Origin: Sympetrum striolatum
Taxonomy: Eukaryota > Arthropoda > Insecta > Odonata > Libellulidae
DNA length: 64,000 bases
NCBI GenBank assembly: GCA_947579665.1
Contig: OX388343.1
Span: forward strand, 89,136,254-89,200,253
Reading direction: 5' to 3'
A program made the position numbers and the translations under genes. This document shows, in pieces, positions 32,305-43,589 of this stretch (positions are counted from its first letter, which is position 1; each line of letters begins with the position of its first letter). The notes under the pieces were generated by a model. That model made no database searches. It saw only the letters and a program-made list of their open reading frames with translations, and was not told the DNA's origin.

Positions 32305-32912
32305 TACTGTCTATGTATATGTCTATGTAAAAACCCTGCAAGCCGCCTTTCGGCGTGTGGCAGGGGGTGCAAGCACCTTGACTCTATTTTCCTAAACGGT
32401 TGCTTTCGCGTATACTTCGCGAAAAAATGATTTTTTGAAACGATTCGTTCTAGCATATATTTCCCTAATTGTTCTGGCAGTATCAGAACGACCCATATAA
32501 CAGGGGGGTCGCATTATATCGGTTACATCATCTGAGAACGTAATTTCTCTGAACTTATTTAATAAATGTATCCTTTGAATTTTTCTTCTATCTTCTAATG
32601 ATTCCCATCCCGCGGCCTGTAACATCTGAGTGACACTCGCTGTTTTATCGTAGCAATTCTTTAGAAATCGTATCGCCTTTCGTTGTACTTTTTCTAAATC
32701 CCGAATATGACATTTCTCGGCGGGGTCCCATACACTACATGCATACTCAAGGTGCGGCCTAACTAACGCTAAGTAACATCGCTCGCGAACTTTTTCTTCG
32801 CTCCTACCGACTATTCTTTTAACGAAGCCGAGTTTAAAAGTACTTTTCCACATATATTTCGGATGTGGGCACTCCATGATAGATTATCCGTGAGAGTTAC
32901 TCCAAGATACTA
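32305..32912 (-). mobile_element. 5'-truncated CR1/jockey-like LINE, copy 2
   Basis: An intact 161-codon minus-strand frame (32877-32392) reads CYLALVRPHLEYACSVWDP, LEKVQRKAIRFLKN, WESLEDRRKIQR, MRPPCYMGRSDTAR, the end of a non-LTR reverse transcriptase polyprotein. The same CGCC-GAAA-GGCG 3' hairpin and CATAGA-type tail as copy 1 are present. Homology stops at 32912, the 5' truncation point. It carries no catalytic RT motif, so it is dead. Confidence 0.9.
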
Positions 32913-34640
32913 AAGAATAGATAAAAGAAAAGAATAAGAAAGAAATAGAAAAAGAATAAATGCAGAACGTAACTCATCTTCTTACAACAGTAGATGTGTC
33001 TCCTGGCTAGAACATTAAACTATTATAAAACAATTGTTTAAAAGCTATAACAATGTAATATCTCCATACTGCTGTCACATATCTATAATAATAGACAATA
33101 AGGTTACAGTTATTTCCCTTATTAATTGTACATTTCACGTCAAGCCTAAAACGCCCTTTAGCGTGTATTGCTTACTTTAAATCCCTTATTTAGCATAAGC
33201 ATTCTTTTGGGTTATTTCGTTATCACAGGGTTTTTCAGGGTTATCCTATTCCATAATTGCAATGTTTTGGTTGTACCGTTCTTAAGCGAATGATTATTTT
33301 ATGTTTCTCCCTTTTTCTGGAAATAAAAGTTGCTTCAAACGGTAGCGAAATCGCGTAGTCGTGGAAACCATCGGATCGTAAACGATTCGCAGAGATCCAT
33401 GGTCAGGCCAAGTTACGACCTATCCTCGCGAGGCTGCACGAGAATCTGATTTCCCTTCTTCGGCTCCCGGGAATCTTAAATTTTTACGACTGCCGTAAAA
33501 TATGAAACGGCTTCATGCGTAGAAATTTATGGCTCGAATATTATTTCCGTCGAGTTGATATCGGACGTCGTGTCTGTTTTGTTTTCTCAGGCGCATTATT
33601 TATTCCATATCCTGGTTCGGCAGGAAGGCGACTCAAATTTTATGCACCAGGAGCTGAAAGGCGCAGATTCGAGTCTACTATTGCTACTAGTTGTCTTTTT
33701 TCTATAGTTGCTCATTATTTTAATGGTACGAGAACGAAGCTTAGCATGAATAAAAAACCAAGCACTTTTCCAAACCGAGCAAGTTCATAGTTACTACCAT
33801 TACAATGGAGCAGTTATAAATAGCGACGATTTAAATGAATTCCTAATGATAATAGATCATTTGAAATATTAGCTGCTGTAATTTTTATTTATTGACAATA
33901 GTGATGAATAAACGGGAATGGAATTATTTCTGAGACCGGTACTCGAACCCAGGTCTAGGTTTCGAATCTGTTCTGGGTTCGAGTCACAGTAACGGATGTT
34001 TTTTTTCACTTTCGTTTAATTTTTTGTTTTTCCAAAGGTACGACGAAAGATATCCGTGCGGCTCTTAGTTTCTCTTTTTTTAAATTTGAAGTATTCAACT
34101 CCGAAACTTATCTAAAAATATCCACTCGCCTATAAATAAAGCTGTTTACGAACGATCTGCAACTCGTTTAGTTTTTACGAAATTTTGAAAAAACGTTTTT
34201 GTTAAATTATTCCATTAAGTTTCTTAAAATAGGAAATTCAAGTTCTCTCTCTTTTTCATATTTATATTTCTGTTCTTTTAATACATTTACTAGAATAGAG
34301 ATTTATTAATAGCTAGTTAGGAATATAATGGAGATATTAATATAATAGCACATTTATGGGAATGGAAATAACTTAAGTAAATGCAATTCTTTTGAAATAA
34401 TAAGGTAATATTTTTAGCTGTTTTTCTGAACCTTTTTTTTTGTATCGGCTCACATTAGATAAAGCTATATATTAAGCTGTGGTTACATAGTCAATAGAAA
34501 TTCTTTTAACATTTCACATCAAACAGTGTTCATGGCACTAAAGATGGCTCAAAGTGTATTGAAATTCTTTCCAGTCGTAGGTTAAGGACACCGTCAATAT
34601 TGGGTATCGAATAAATGGAAGATTTATCTCGTGGAAAACA
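32913..34640. other. Intergenic DNA with a tRNA-like inverted repeat
   Basis: No gene is recognised. A 91-codon frame at 33515-33790 has no domain that I recognise. An inverted repeat occurs at 33941-33984 and is listed separately. Confidence 0.35.
33941..33984. repeat. 12-bp perfect inverted repeat with tRNA T-arm-like arms
   Basis: ACTCGAACCCAG (33941-33952) and CTGGGTTCGAGT (33973-33984) are perfect complements around a 20-nt loop. Each arm contains GGTTCGAGT, close to a polymerase III B box, so it may be two SINE ends head to head. Confidence 0.6.
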
Positions 34641-34824
34641 TAGGGCATGGCTGTTTCCTCGAGGGCTTAGAGTTGTTTACGTATCTAGGAGCGACGGACC
34701 TTATGGCGGAGAGATGGAAAGAGGGAGAGAATGACATTCTCTTCTGGGACATGACCTTCCGGCCGCGAGACTAACTAAATACAGAGCAAACAAGGGCGTG
34801 CCTTCCCTCGACCCCCCAGATCCG

Positions 34825-34868
34825 TGGAGGACCTATAAAATCCTCCAGAGGGAACTCATATTAGTCAG
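34825..34868 (+). promoter_or_regulatory. Core-promoter candidate with TATA in a hairpin loop
   Basis: TATAAAA (34834-34840) is followed by TTAGTCAGG with TCAG at 34865-34868, a standard TATA-to-initiator distance. The TATA box lies in the 9-nt loop between TGGAGGA (34825-34831) and TCCTCCA (34841-34847). The surroundings are GC-rich. A 48-codon frame (34878-35024) starts just downstream but is not recognisable as a known protein. Confidence 0.35.
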
Positions 34869-35446
34869 GTGCGCCATATGCTACATGCACTCCTAAGTGT
34901 TCTGGGATCGATGGAAGGCACTTTTGTTTACAAACAAACGAGAATCGCCTTAGAAGATGGCGGAATAGGGGGAAGAACTATGGGGAGTGGGGGCAGAACT
35001 TTTATCTCCCCTCTCCTTATATGAATTTTCTCATTGCTTTTTCCGTCGACCCATTCTATTATTTGTGGTGGAACCCCGCCCTGTCACGCGTCGTCAAATA
35101 CATTTTATTTTGGCGCTTTATTTTGCGAGACGGATGTTTTCAGCAACCTCATTCTGACCTCTTTGCGTATGATTGCCCGAAGAATGAAGATAATTTGAAT
35201 TTAATTTGGACCAATTCCAACATTACCCCGCGTTGCGATTCTGGAACGGATCCAAATTGTATGTAAATCATCTGGCGGTTGGGGTGAAATTTGAAAATTT
35301 ATCTTTGAAATAATTAATTGTGAATAGGTTCCGTGGTGTATAATCACTCCACTCATAGCTCAAACAAAGTCTAACTAAGTTTGTTAGCTATATAATTGGG
35401 TTACCTGTGAAAGTTTGTCTATCGGTAAGCTCTCATCCCCGCTACC

Positions 35447-35519
35447 ATTAACAACGAGAAGTTCTGGAGAGGGAATGAGTCGGCTAGTGTGGAGTGATGT
35501 ACGCCCTTTCTGTCATCAC
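35447..35519 (-). repeat. Dispersed repeat family DR1, reverse copy
   Basis: GAGAGGGAATGAGTCGGCTA, then GTGTGGAGTGATGTACGCCC, is the reverse-strand form of the DR1 core, with substitutions. Confidence 0.55.
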
Positions 35520-36331
35520 TAAACTAGATTGATACGAGTGGAAAATGTTCACACACATGCAGAATAATGATCCTAAGAAAAATAAATATTATGAAGTATA
35601 AATTATGCACGATTTGCCATCAGCTCTGTAGGGTTTGAATTTGAATCGAAGTAAATAATTAATCCATCTTGTTTAGATAGCATTCCGAGGTCGGTATAAC
35701 AAAGTTGATATTCGTAATATAAATATCACTGGGGCTTGCATGTAAACATTCGATAATGCTGAGGGAGCATTTATCCTTCATATGTTGCAATGAAGGACGA
35801 AGGCAGGTCAAGCAGGTTTGTTGCGATGGCGTCCGTTGTTATGAAGAAACGGAATCCATGGCAGCGTTTCGTCATTTTTTCCCGGTCCCTTCCCTATCAA
35901 ATAACACAAACAAATAAGTCTGTTTGTTGGATTGGATTTCATCATCTAATTGCATAATCCTGGAATGGCTTATGGATATTATACGTAATAAGGATGTCAT
36001 TCATTGGCATCCTCTGCTATGGGGCGAGTCGTCGAAAATGTAAAATTAAGCTCGATAATTAGATTCTTCTTTTAACTCTATTTCTCATGGTAATCCTCGT
36101 GATTTCATTTGGATATTATTTCTGATTTTAAAAATCCATAAAAATAAAAGGTTAACTACAAAACATAAAATCAACTTCACGTGTATTTCTTAATCATTAT
36201 TATTTATTCTTTAATAATAATTTATTTAACCCTATCAGGTAGCCACAATTACGAGCGTTATAGTGTAATACAAGAGAATACTAGGAAATAATCAGCGTAA
36301 AATACATATTACATAAATACATATACATATT

Positions 36332-36681
36332 ACTCCTTACAAATCCGTTTTATATGAGAAATCATTTTTATTCTCAGCTATAAAATTTTGGAATTCTTTG
36401 CCTCTTGCAATAAAAGCACGCGAAAATGTAAATACATTGAAAACATGGTATCACAATTATTTAATAGAAAAGGCGTGAACTGTTATGTATTTTCTGTGTT
36501 AATGTTTGTTTAATAATTTTGTAATAGATCCAAAAACTCTATGTTTGAAAAAATTGTATTTAATTTTGTTTTTTTTTGTATTATTATATTCACTCACTGC
36601 GAATTATGTAAAACTGTCAAATCCAATTTTGTTTTAGGTGGTTTGCCACAAAACAATAAACTTTAATATTATTATTATTCA
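36332..36681 (+). mobile_element. 3' end of a second LINE type
   Basis: Frame 36332-36478 (TGA) reads EKSFLFSAIKFWNSLPLAIK, LKTWYHNYL, matching the conserved C-terminal WNSLP block of non-LTR retrotransposon polyproteins. About 200 bp of 3' UTR follows and ends in AATAAAC and a (TAT)n-like tail at about 36660-36681. Upstream coding sequence is lost or too decayed to see. Confidence 0.75.
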
Positions 36682-36689
36682 CCAAAATA

Positions 36690-38214
36690 CAGAAAGTCAT
36701 AAAATATTAATTTTATTAAAGAAAATGATGACATGGGATGCATAAACATATGCATCTGAAAGTGAATATTATAATCGTTATCTGCCGTGTTTCCCTGAAT
36801 TTTGCAATTTTTAATTCATTAGTAAGGATTGACTAAAATTCTCGTAAATGATCGACTTAAGTTCTTTCACCGAAAATTTTCTCTCTCTCGATAACAAAGT
36901 TTTAAAAGAAAGACCTATTTTTTCCCTTTTTATCAAAGTATAGCGTGACATTTTTCGAGCAATCATTCATTCTCGAAAAATGTAATTCGACAAGGGGCGC
37001 GAAAAAGCGCACGTTAAGTAGGACGCCTTCTACGGAGCTGAAACTCCAGAAAGACTCTGGCGTATTTGCCTTTTTAATTGAGAGGCGGCCTTATACTTCT
37101 TTTGAAAGCTCACTCGAGCGGAAACTCAGTCGAAAGACGAACTTTGCGAGTAAAAGGGTAAAAATAAGTTCCCCGACGGTGGCAACTCCATTTTCTCTCT
37201 CGTCGTGCCCTCGGAAAATTTTCATTCGAAACAAGGCCCTTCTGTTCTTTCCCGAATATCCCCTTCCCATCGCTCGCGATAAAGTCCTTCAGTGAATTTT
37301 TATCGCCGTGTTTTTTCCCCGAGAGAGAGCCAAAATGTCGTTTCAAACAATGTCGCTTCGAACAATTGCTCAAAATGGCCGCGTGATTGTTGACGAACGA
37401 TAATCGGAAGGGCGTCGTTGGGCTTTTGTTCCGTGACTCAATTCGTGCGGAAGATATTTTCTTCTTTTTTCCGAATCATTCATCGGTGTTTCTCTTCTGA
37501 AGAAATGTGCCGATTGATAAAACAGCTGGAGTGCGTCATTTTCCGATACTTTTGGAAACACGAGATTTGTTTCATGGCTGTCCTCTCTGACTTTGATAAA
37601 ACAAAAACAGTTATTGGCGTTCTTATCGTGTGCTCTTTTTATTTTCTGTGATTTTGTCTCGTATTCGTTAAACAGGAAAATAGTGGCCCACGTTATATAT
37701 TACTAATTTTATATTTTAGAAAAGATCTCTCATTGTTATTGCATTATTGCTGCCGTAAATGACTTATTGCATTCTATCACATTCTTATTCTCTTTACTCG
37801 ATTATTTAATAATGGATAAAAATTATAATTTATTCGATTTAAAAATTAATCGCATACTTAGCTTAATTATAGTGCGTTCTAGTTTCTGATTTGTCTAAGA
37901 TTGCTAGTAAGCAGGTGCCTTCCGAACAAATAGATGATTTACAATATTAATAATAACGTTTAAGTGTTTATAGCTTTTTTATATAGTTTTTTATTATACT
38001 TGTTGTAGTTAATTTATCCAGGGCATGGATTTTTATTATATAGAATTCGAATTTTATATTGTTGTATTGTATATTGTATTTTATCTTTCTTTAAAGAGGT
38101 GACGCATTAAAAATAAAATCGATGAAGTAAGCTGAAAATCTTGCTGTTTTGGCAAAGACAGAGCTATAGGTACTTACTATGAAATATATCCAATTAGGTT
38201 ACTAAGTAATGTGA
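36690..38214. other. Intergenic DNA with a GC-richer island
   Basis: The interval 36940-37560 is GC-richer and carries overlapping frames on both strands (for example 36945-37295 and 37110-37373), none with a recognised domain. Their overlap in opposite strands argues against coding. Confidence 0.35.
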
Positions 38215-38960
38215 AATTTATTTATTTATCAGTAAGTATCAACAAACAGCACGGGGCCAATTACAGTTGACGATATAAAACAAGAAGCAAGGAAAAATCA
38301 ACAATCAGTGGGAACAAAATATAACAACAAATCAACAAAATAGAATTAATTTAAATAATGAATGAAATTATAAAAAGTCAATCTCTTGCAACCATATTTT
38401 GGATGGATTTAAGAGGAGAGAAGAAAGGGTTGAAGTGAATGTTGGAAGAAAGGGAGTTGAAAATTGAAGGAAAAAGAGTGATCGTTTTACAGTTGATAGA
38501 CGAGGAGTGCTCAGAGAGAAGGTATCAGATAGGCGAGTTGTTCTCGAAGGAACTCGAAAAGAGAGAGTAGGAAAGGAGAATTGATTTTGCAGTTAATTAT
38601 ATTATACAGGAAGGAGATATCGGAGGAAGTATGAGAGGCTTTGATAGTAGGAAGATTGAGGTGATTAAGAAGATGAAATGAAAATAAATATCGAAAAACT
38701 AAGGCCAAGAATTGGCTAAGAGGTAGGTCATGTTATTGTCTTACTTGAAGGCCCAGCGACTATAGAAGGAGGCTTTTCAAATATCTGGATTGCCGAAGAA
38801 CTTGAAACGGAAATTGCACTCAGGAGATTAAAACATGGAGGAAAGAGCCTTTTAAAGCTTTGAAACTTTGTTAACTGCCCAAAGAATACCTGCTATCTTG
38901 AGTATGAGATTTTCCAAATCTGTTAAATGGAGTCTGTTCTTATACTTATCAGGAACTTGG
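38215..38960 (-). mobile_element. 3' part of a third LINE type
   Basis: On the minus strand a frame at 38708-38511 reads SDISFLYNIINCKINSPFLL, a pattern typical of the region after the reverse transcriptase domain in non-LTR elements. The 3' end shows GGCCCCGTGCTGTTTGTTG and a TAAATAAATAAA tail (38230-38215). The upstream limit is uncertain. Confidence 0.55.
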
Positions 38961-39689
38961 GCCTTGAGGAAAAGAAAAGAAGTTGAACTTTTAAGTTTTT
39001 ATTCCAGTCATTGACTGTCGTTAAAATAGATGTATTCATCCGGTGTAGAAAGAAAAGTCCTTCGATTTTAGTAAGTGTGGAATTTTAAATAAGCTTTAAC
39101 GTATCCTAAGAACCTTTGCTTCCAAACTTCTTCCGAATAGACGTTGGACAAATTCGAGTGTCCTCTCCTATACATTTATGTGGGACAATAGTCTCCAATG
39201 TTATAACCTTTTGAGGGTAATTCTAATACATCTCTCTGGTTGTGATATTTTTGAGTTTCTTTCTTGTGAAATCATACGAAACAATTTCATCCGAGTTGAA
39301 TATTTTGTATCGGGAATTTGGTCCAGTTCCAGCTGATGCTCCTATTCGAAAATTGTTCTAGAAATGTTGAAATTAAAATATTGGCATAGTCCTCTATCCT
39401 AGAATGAAATTTCCATAGGATTTCTTTGCTGACCTATTTCGACCGCTACTTTATATGCGGGATATTCGTGCCTCTAAAAAGCACAAGGGGATATAAATTG
39501 AATGCCTTATCTCCGATGATCAAGTTTCTTACTATTGTGTTCGCCTTTGTAGTTCTTTCTTTTTACTCTGCATCGAAATTTGCTATTTTTATATAACCTT
39601 GACGCAAAAATATGAATGAGAAGGTAGCTGGTTGCTACTCTGCTTTTATCATTCTCCATTAATAATCGTAATAATTACAATAAACGCAG

Positions 39690-40020
39690 AGAGGACGCAT
39701 GATATCGGCTAAATCCCTTGAGGACATAATTACTTACTTTCTCTAAATTTATTTAATAAGTTAAGCACTGTTTAAACATTATAACTTTTAAAAGGTTCCC
39801 TTCCTGCATCTTGAAGCATCTGATTTTTCATAGCAATTCTTTACGAAGCGTAAAACCTTCTTTGTTTTTTTTTAATTCACTAACACTGCAGGTGAGGGTT
39901 CCATACACTATATGCGTGCTCAAGGAGAGCCCCAACGAACACTAAGTAACTTCGCTCCCGGACTTATTTCACTCCTATCAAATATACTCTTGGCGAAGCC
40001 GAGTTTCTTAAGTACTTGTG
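39690..40020 (-). mobile_element. Old, decayed copy of the CR1/jockey-like LINE
   Basis: CGCATGATATCGGCTAAATC, TTCCATACACTATATGCGTG, CACTAAGTAAC and GGCGAAGCCGAGTTTCTTAA match the copies at 25.5 and 32.3 kb in the same order and orientation, with many substitutions and gaps. Confidence 0.75.
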
Positions 40021-40057
40021 TATTGTCTTGTGATTGTGATTAAAGTAAGGAACTATA

Positions 40058-40629
40058 TCAACTTTTGTTTCTTACGTTACCTCTCTCAATTTCCCGCCTT
40101 AAATGTGAAACTTTCAACGAAACGTCTTTAAGGATAATTACACACTTCGTTGATGGATACGAGATAGCGTTTCTCTCTCGAAGCCTCAAATATTTCAGGG
40201 CATTTAGGAGTGGGGAAGAAGTCAGGGGCGCTGTTTTGTGCTTAATAGTGTAAAGGGGAGGACCCCTGAGAGGAAAAACTTTGTGGATAGTCGTGGAAGT
40301 TACATCCAATGGTTGGGGGTCTGTCCGGCAGAACTCGGATGCTACAAAACTTTGAGAGGAGTGACCCAAAACAATCCGAGAGTTATCGTGTTCAGTCGGA
40401 GGAACCCTACGGCGAAACTTCTCTCTCGGGTGTGTTCGTCCCTCGAGGAAGGGTGAGAATATGCGTAGCGTCAATTCTCCACCTTAGCATAATGTACTTT
40501 TTAAGTTGGCTTTCTCACAACTATTATTCTTTCAACATCAAATTATTAGTAACTACACTACCTCGATTGACCGACTATTTCAACTCACTAACAATTTTGA
40601 GCGGTTATATTAAACTAACTTTATCTTGA
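40058..40629. other. Non-repetitive interval with overlapping frames
   Basis: Several frames of 62-138 residues overlap on both strands. None shows a known motif and they contradict one another, so no gene is called. Confidence 0.3.
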
Positions 40630-40779
40630 CATTAATTTTGCTTTGAATGTCGTTTTCTATAATTGTGTATTAAGACGTGTAAAATTAAAATTATGCAGTG
40701 TACTCAATTCTCAATGATCGCTTTGCTGCGATTATTTAGAAATTTTTCGAAATGACTTCTTTCAGTAAAGTCAATTTAG

Positions 40780-40915
40780 TGATCAGCCCGAAGGTTGGTT
40801 TGAACCTCAATCTATCAACAGGAAGCTATTACTTGAACTGGGGACGGAATGAGGCTTACCAGGCCAGATGAGGAGTGAGGTATTTTGCCCTTGCTATCTT
40901 CGCTGGGGCAGAGTG
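40780..40915 (-). repeat. Dispersed repeat family DR1, reverse copy
   Basis: AGCCCGAAGGTTGG near 40787, GGACGGAATGAGGCTTACCA and GGCCAGATGAGGAGTGAGGT lie in the order expected for the reverse complement of the longer DR1 copies. Confidence 0.65.
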
Positions 40916-41974
40916 AGATGAGCGGAAAAGGTTTACGTAAATTCGTTTGTTCTATGGATGGTAACTATTCATACCTTATCTTCTAGTATTCATAAATTTT
41001 ACCGTATCGGCCTTCGGAATAATCCGTAAGACAATATATGTATGAAATAGATTTCGTGAATTCTTTTGGTGTCTATAAAATACCCAATGCTATTTATACG
41101 AATATTTCGATTGTCGTGTATTTATTATTTACCAGTGAGTGATTCCACTTTGAACATTTTATTTTGTTTCTTACAAATAGAACGCAGTATCTTCTAATTC
41201 AGCAAAATCTGACTAAAGATGAAGCAGAGTTGCACCGAGAAATTTGACTGAGTTGTGCAGAACTTTTACATTATTTAGACTTCTGCTGCATATCCTTAAA
41301 TAAGCCGAAATCAGATTTCTTTCCAGAGGCGTTTGCATTCGACTCAGTTTATTACTAAATTTTTATGTACGCTTTTGTTACTCTCGGAAATTGTTCTCTA
41401 AGCAGGTCTTAAAATTTTGAGCACTCGAGGGGAAGATATTTGAGTGTTCTTTTCCCTCAGGGAGTTTATTCGCTATATTTTTCCGTGCCACGTTCACACA
41501 ATTTCAGTAGGAACATTATTTTTTACTCGCAGTCTCTTTCCCTTGCTCGCAAATTCTGTCTCCTTAACCTAGTTCTGACTTTATTTCGGTAAACGTGCGA
41601 ATCTTTGTCTGAAATGGGGAGGTCTTATCACGGAGAAATCCGTGAACGAGAATTAATTGATCCATCCCCCTTCCTTGGCAATTATCAAGTCATCTGTTCT
41701 CCAAGCCTTCCCATAATCCACCTCGAGTGTGATCATTAGTGCTCTGCGCTGCAGTATTCCTCGTTATCCTAAAGTGCATTTCGTAGGCAAACATTTTACG
41801 TCTCACTGACTTTCATTCCATTTCATATGTAAAACCTTTTCATCTCCTTTTCTCATATGTTCTTTCTTTTACTCCACCGGTACACATTAAACATTCAGAG
41901 GTCTCTAGTTGAGCTCCATTTTCCTGCTTCCTTTCGTTTCATCACGCTAATGTAATTTACTTTGATAGTAATCA

Positions 41975-42040
41975 CGGATGGACAGGAGGGCAGAATATTT
42001 GCTTAGGGTGAAAGAGGTCCTGGGTTCCATTCCCGATGAG
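41975..42040 (+). mobile_element. tRNA-derived SINE-like fragment with a perfect B box
   Basis: GGTTCCATTCC at 42023-42033 fits the polymerase III B-box consensus exactly and is preceded by AAAGAGGTCCTG as in a tRNA variable/T-arm region. The A box is not convincing. A related piece (GAGGCCTGGGTTCGCGTTC) occurs at about 48117-48135. No tRNA cloverleaf can be folded. Confidence 0.45.
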
Positions 42041-42594
42041 GTCCATACGTGCGAATCATAGTTATAGTAAAACGTCTATATTCAGACGACACTGATACTA
42101 AAAGTCTTCCATCTAACCCATCGTAATTCATTATTTAACAATAAATTCAAAGAGATAGCATTTTAAGAATTGTGTTTGTAAAAAAACCTACGAGAATCTT
42201 AGGAAAAAATATAATCCTTTGCAGGAAAACGCCCACGTGGGAGGCGGTGTAAAATACCTGGGCTCATCTGACGATATTTATAACTAAAAGATGACAAGAT
42301 ACATAAATTCACCATTAATCAGTACATTATGACGACTATAGTACGTTATGACATCAGCCGTCGAAGCACTTTTAAAATACTAATGTGGTAGTATATTGCA
42401 TATCCATAAAAATGTAATCTAATCTTTGCATATAGAATTGGGGAATTCCGCTCTCTTGGTCCCTTCCCTACCGGCTCATCATCATCTTCAACGTGCGTTT
42501 GATATCCGTCTTTCAGCGAATGGAATCGGGCGCATGCAGCGCTGTCTAATTCCCTAATTGGCCACTGCGGCGTATCGTTCGCGGAGAGTATGCA

Positions 42595-42690
42595 TATGAA
42601 ACAAATTGCTTCCCTTATTTTTCTTGTTAGATCGGCCCATGTAACAGGGAGGTAGCGTAGTGAGCCTGGAATATATATTCCAATCTTAAC
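42595..42690 (-). mobile_element. Small decayed fragment of the CR1/jockey-like LINE
   Basis: The minus strand reads WADLTRKIREA, matching MGRADTARKIREI of copy 1, and the DNA GGCCCATGTAACAGGGAGGT matches GGCCCATATAACAGGGGGGT. It lies in an otherwise unrecognised 119-codon frame. Confidence 0.6.
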
Positions 42691-43536
42691 TAGCCTAACC
42701 AACAACGCCTATTCATACTCCAGCTTTGCCGTAGGCGTTTCCGACAAGCTGTGAATTGCTGTGAAAATCTTAAAATTCATTATTCATTCTCGTCCGTCAA
42801 GGTTTCTTACTTATGCAAAACACTATTGCGATCATTTCAGAAAAAAATCATTGATGTTTCTGCCGAAATTAGTGTGACAGTTACCGCATCTACTTTCATG
42901 TAATGTGTGTAAATTATAAAAACAAACAAAAACAGATGTGCAGATAACTTGAATTAAACTTGAATCTAGATGTAGACAGCGGAGATTTTTATGCACGAAA
43001 TATTCTGTATTGCATAAAAATCCTTCATTTATCTTAGCCTCAAAATTGTACGTGGCCGCATCAGTCTAAAAGGCACTGAGGTATGACTAGTCACCGATTA
43101 ATTGCATTCATTCTGATCACTACTTCATCGGATGCTATGAAAAGCGTTATTAGTGAGGTCATTCAGTTCGTTTATACTAATCCACTCATAGCATTATGAT
43201 TTCGTAAGAAAAGCAATCGCAAAATGTTTCAATTCTCATTGTACGTTATCGACGCATTGCAAGCTTCTTGAGGTTAGTAGATTAGGGAATGAAGTCTCAA
43301 CTAGCTGACGAATTTTCAGATTAAAAAAAAAGTAAATTTATCGGCTTATTATACTTGTTTACTTTATACCACGCTACTTACCTTAGCCATAATGCTACTA
43401 CCTTCAAGGGGGATTTGAGGAATACTTAGTTTCTATTAGCATAGCATGACTATCGAAGAACATATCGGGTGCTTCTTAGAAAGTTGGTTATTCTGGCTTC
43501 TGTTGTTTCTGGAAATCGGTGGCAACGAGGTGTGGA

Positions 43537-43582
43537 GCGCCGACAAAGACGGCTATTGAAGGTTTTTTAAACATCTAATTAA
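43537..43582. mobile_element. MITE family M2, terminal fragment
   Basis: GCGCCGACAAAGACGGCTAT, GAAGG and TTTTTTAAACATCTAATTAA match the right terminus of the element at 47006-47203. The other terminus is not seen nearby. Confidence 0.55.
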
Positions 43583-43589
43583 TTATCAG

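Noticed and set aside
40058..40629. 138-codon minus and 106-codon plus frames
   Set aside because: Overlapping opposite-strand frames without motifs; neither shows a convincing start or neighbouring exon.
42023..42033. Possible tRNA gene
   Set aside because: Only the B box is good; no cloverleaf or acceptor stem can be folded around it, so it is a SINE-like fragment.
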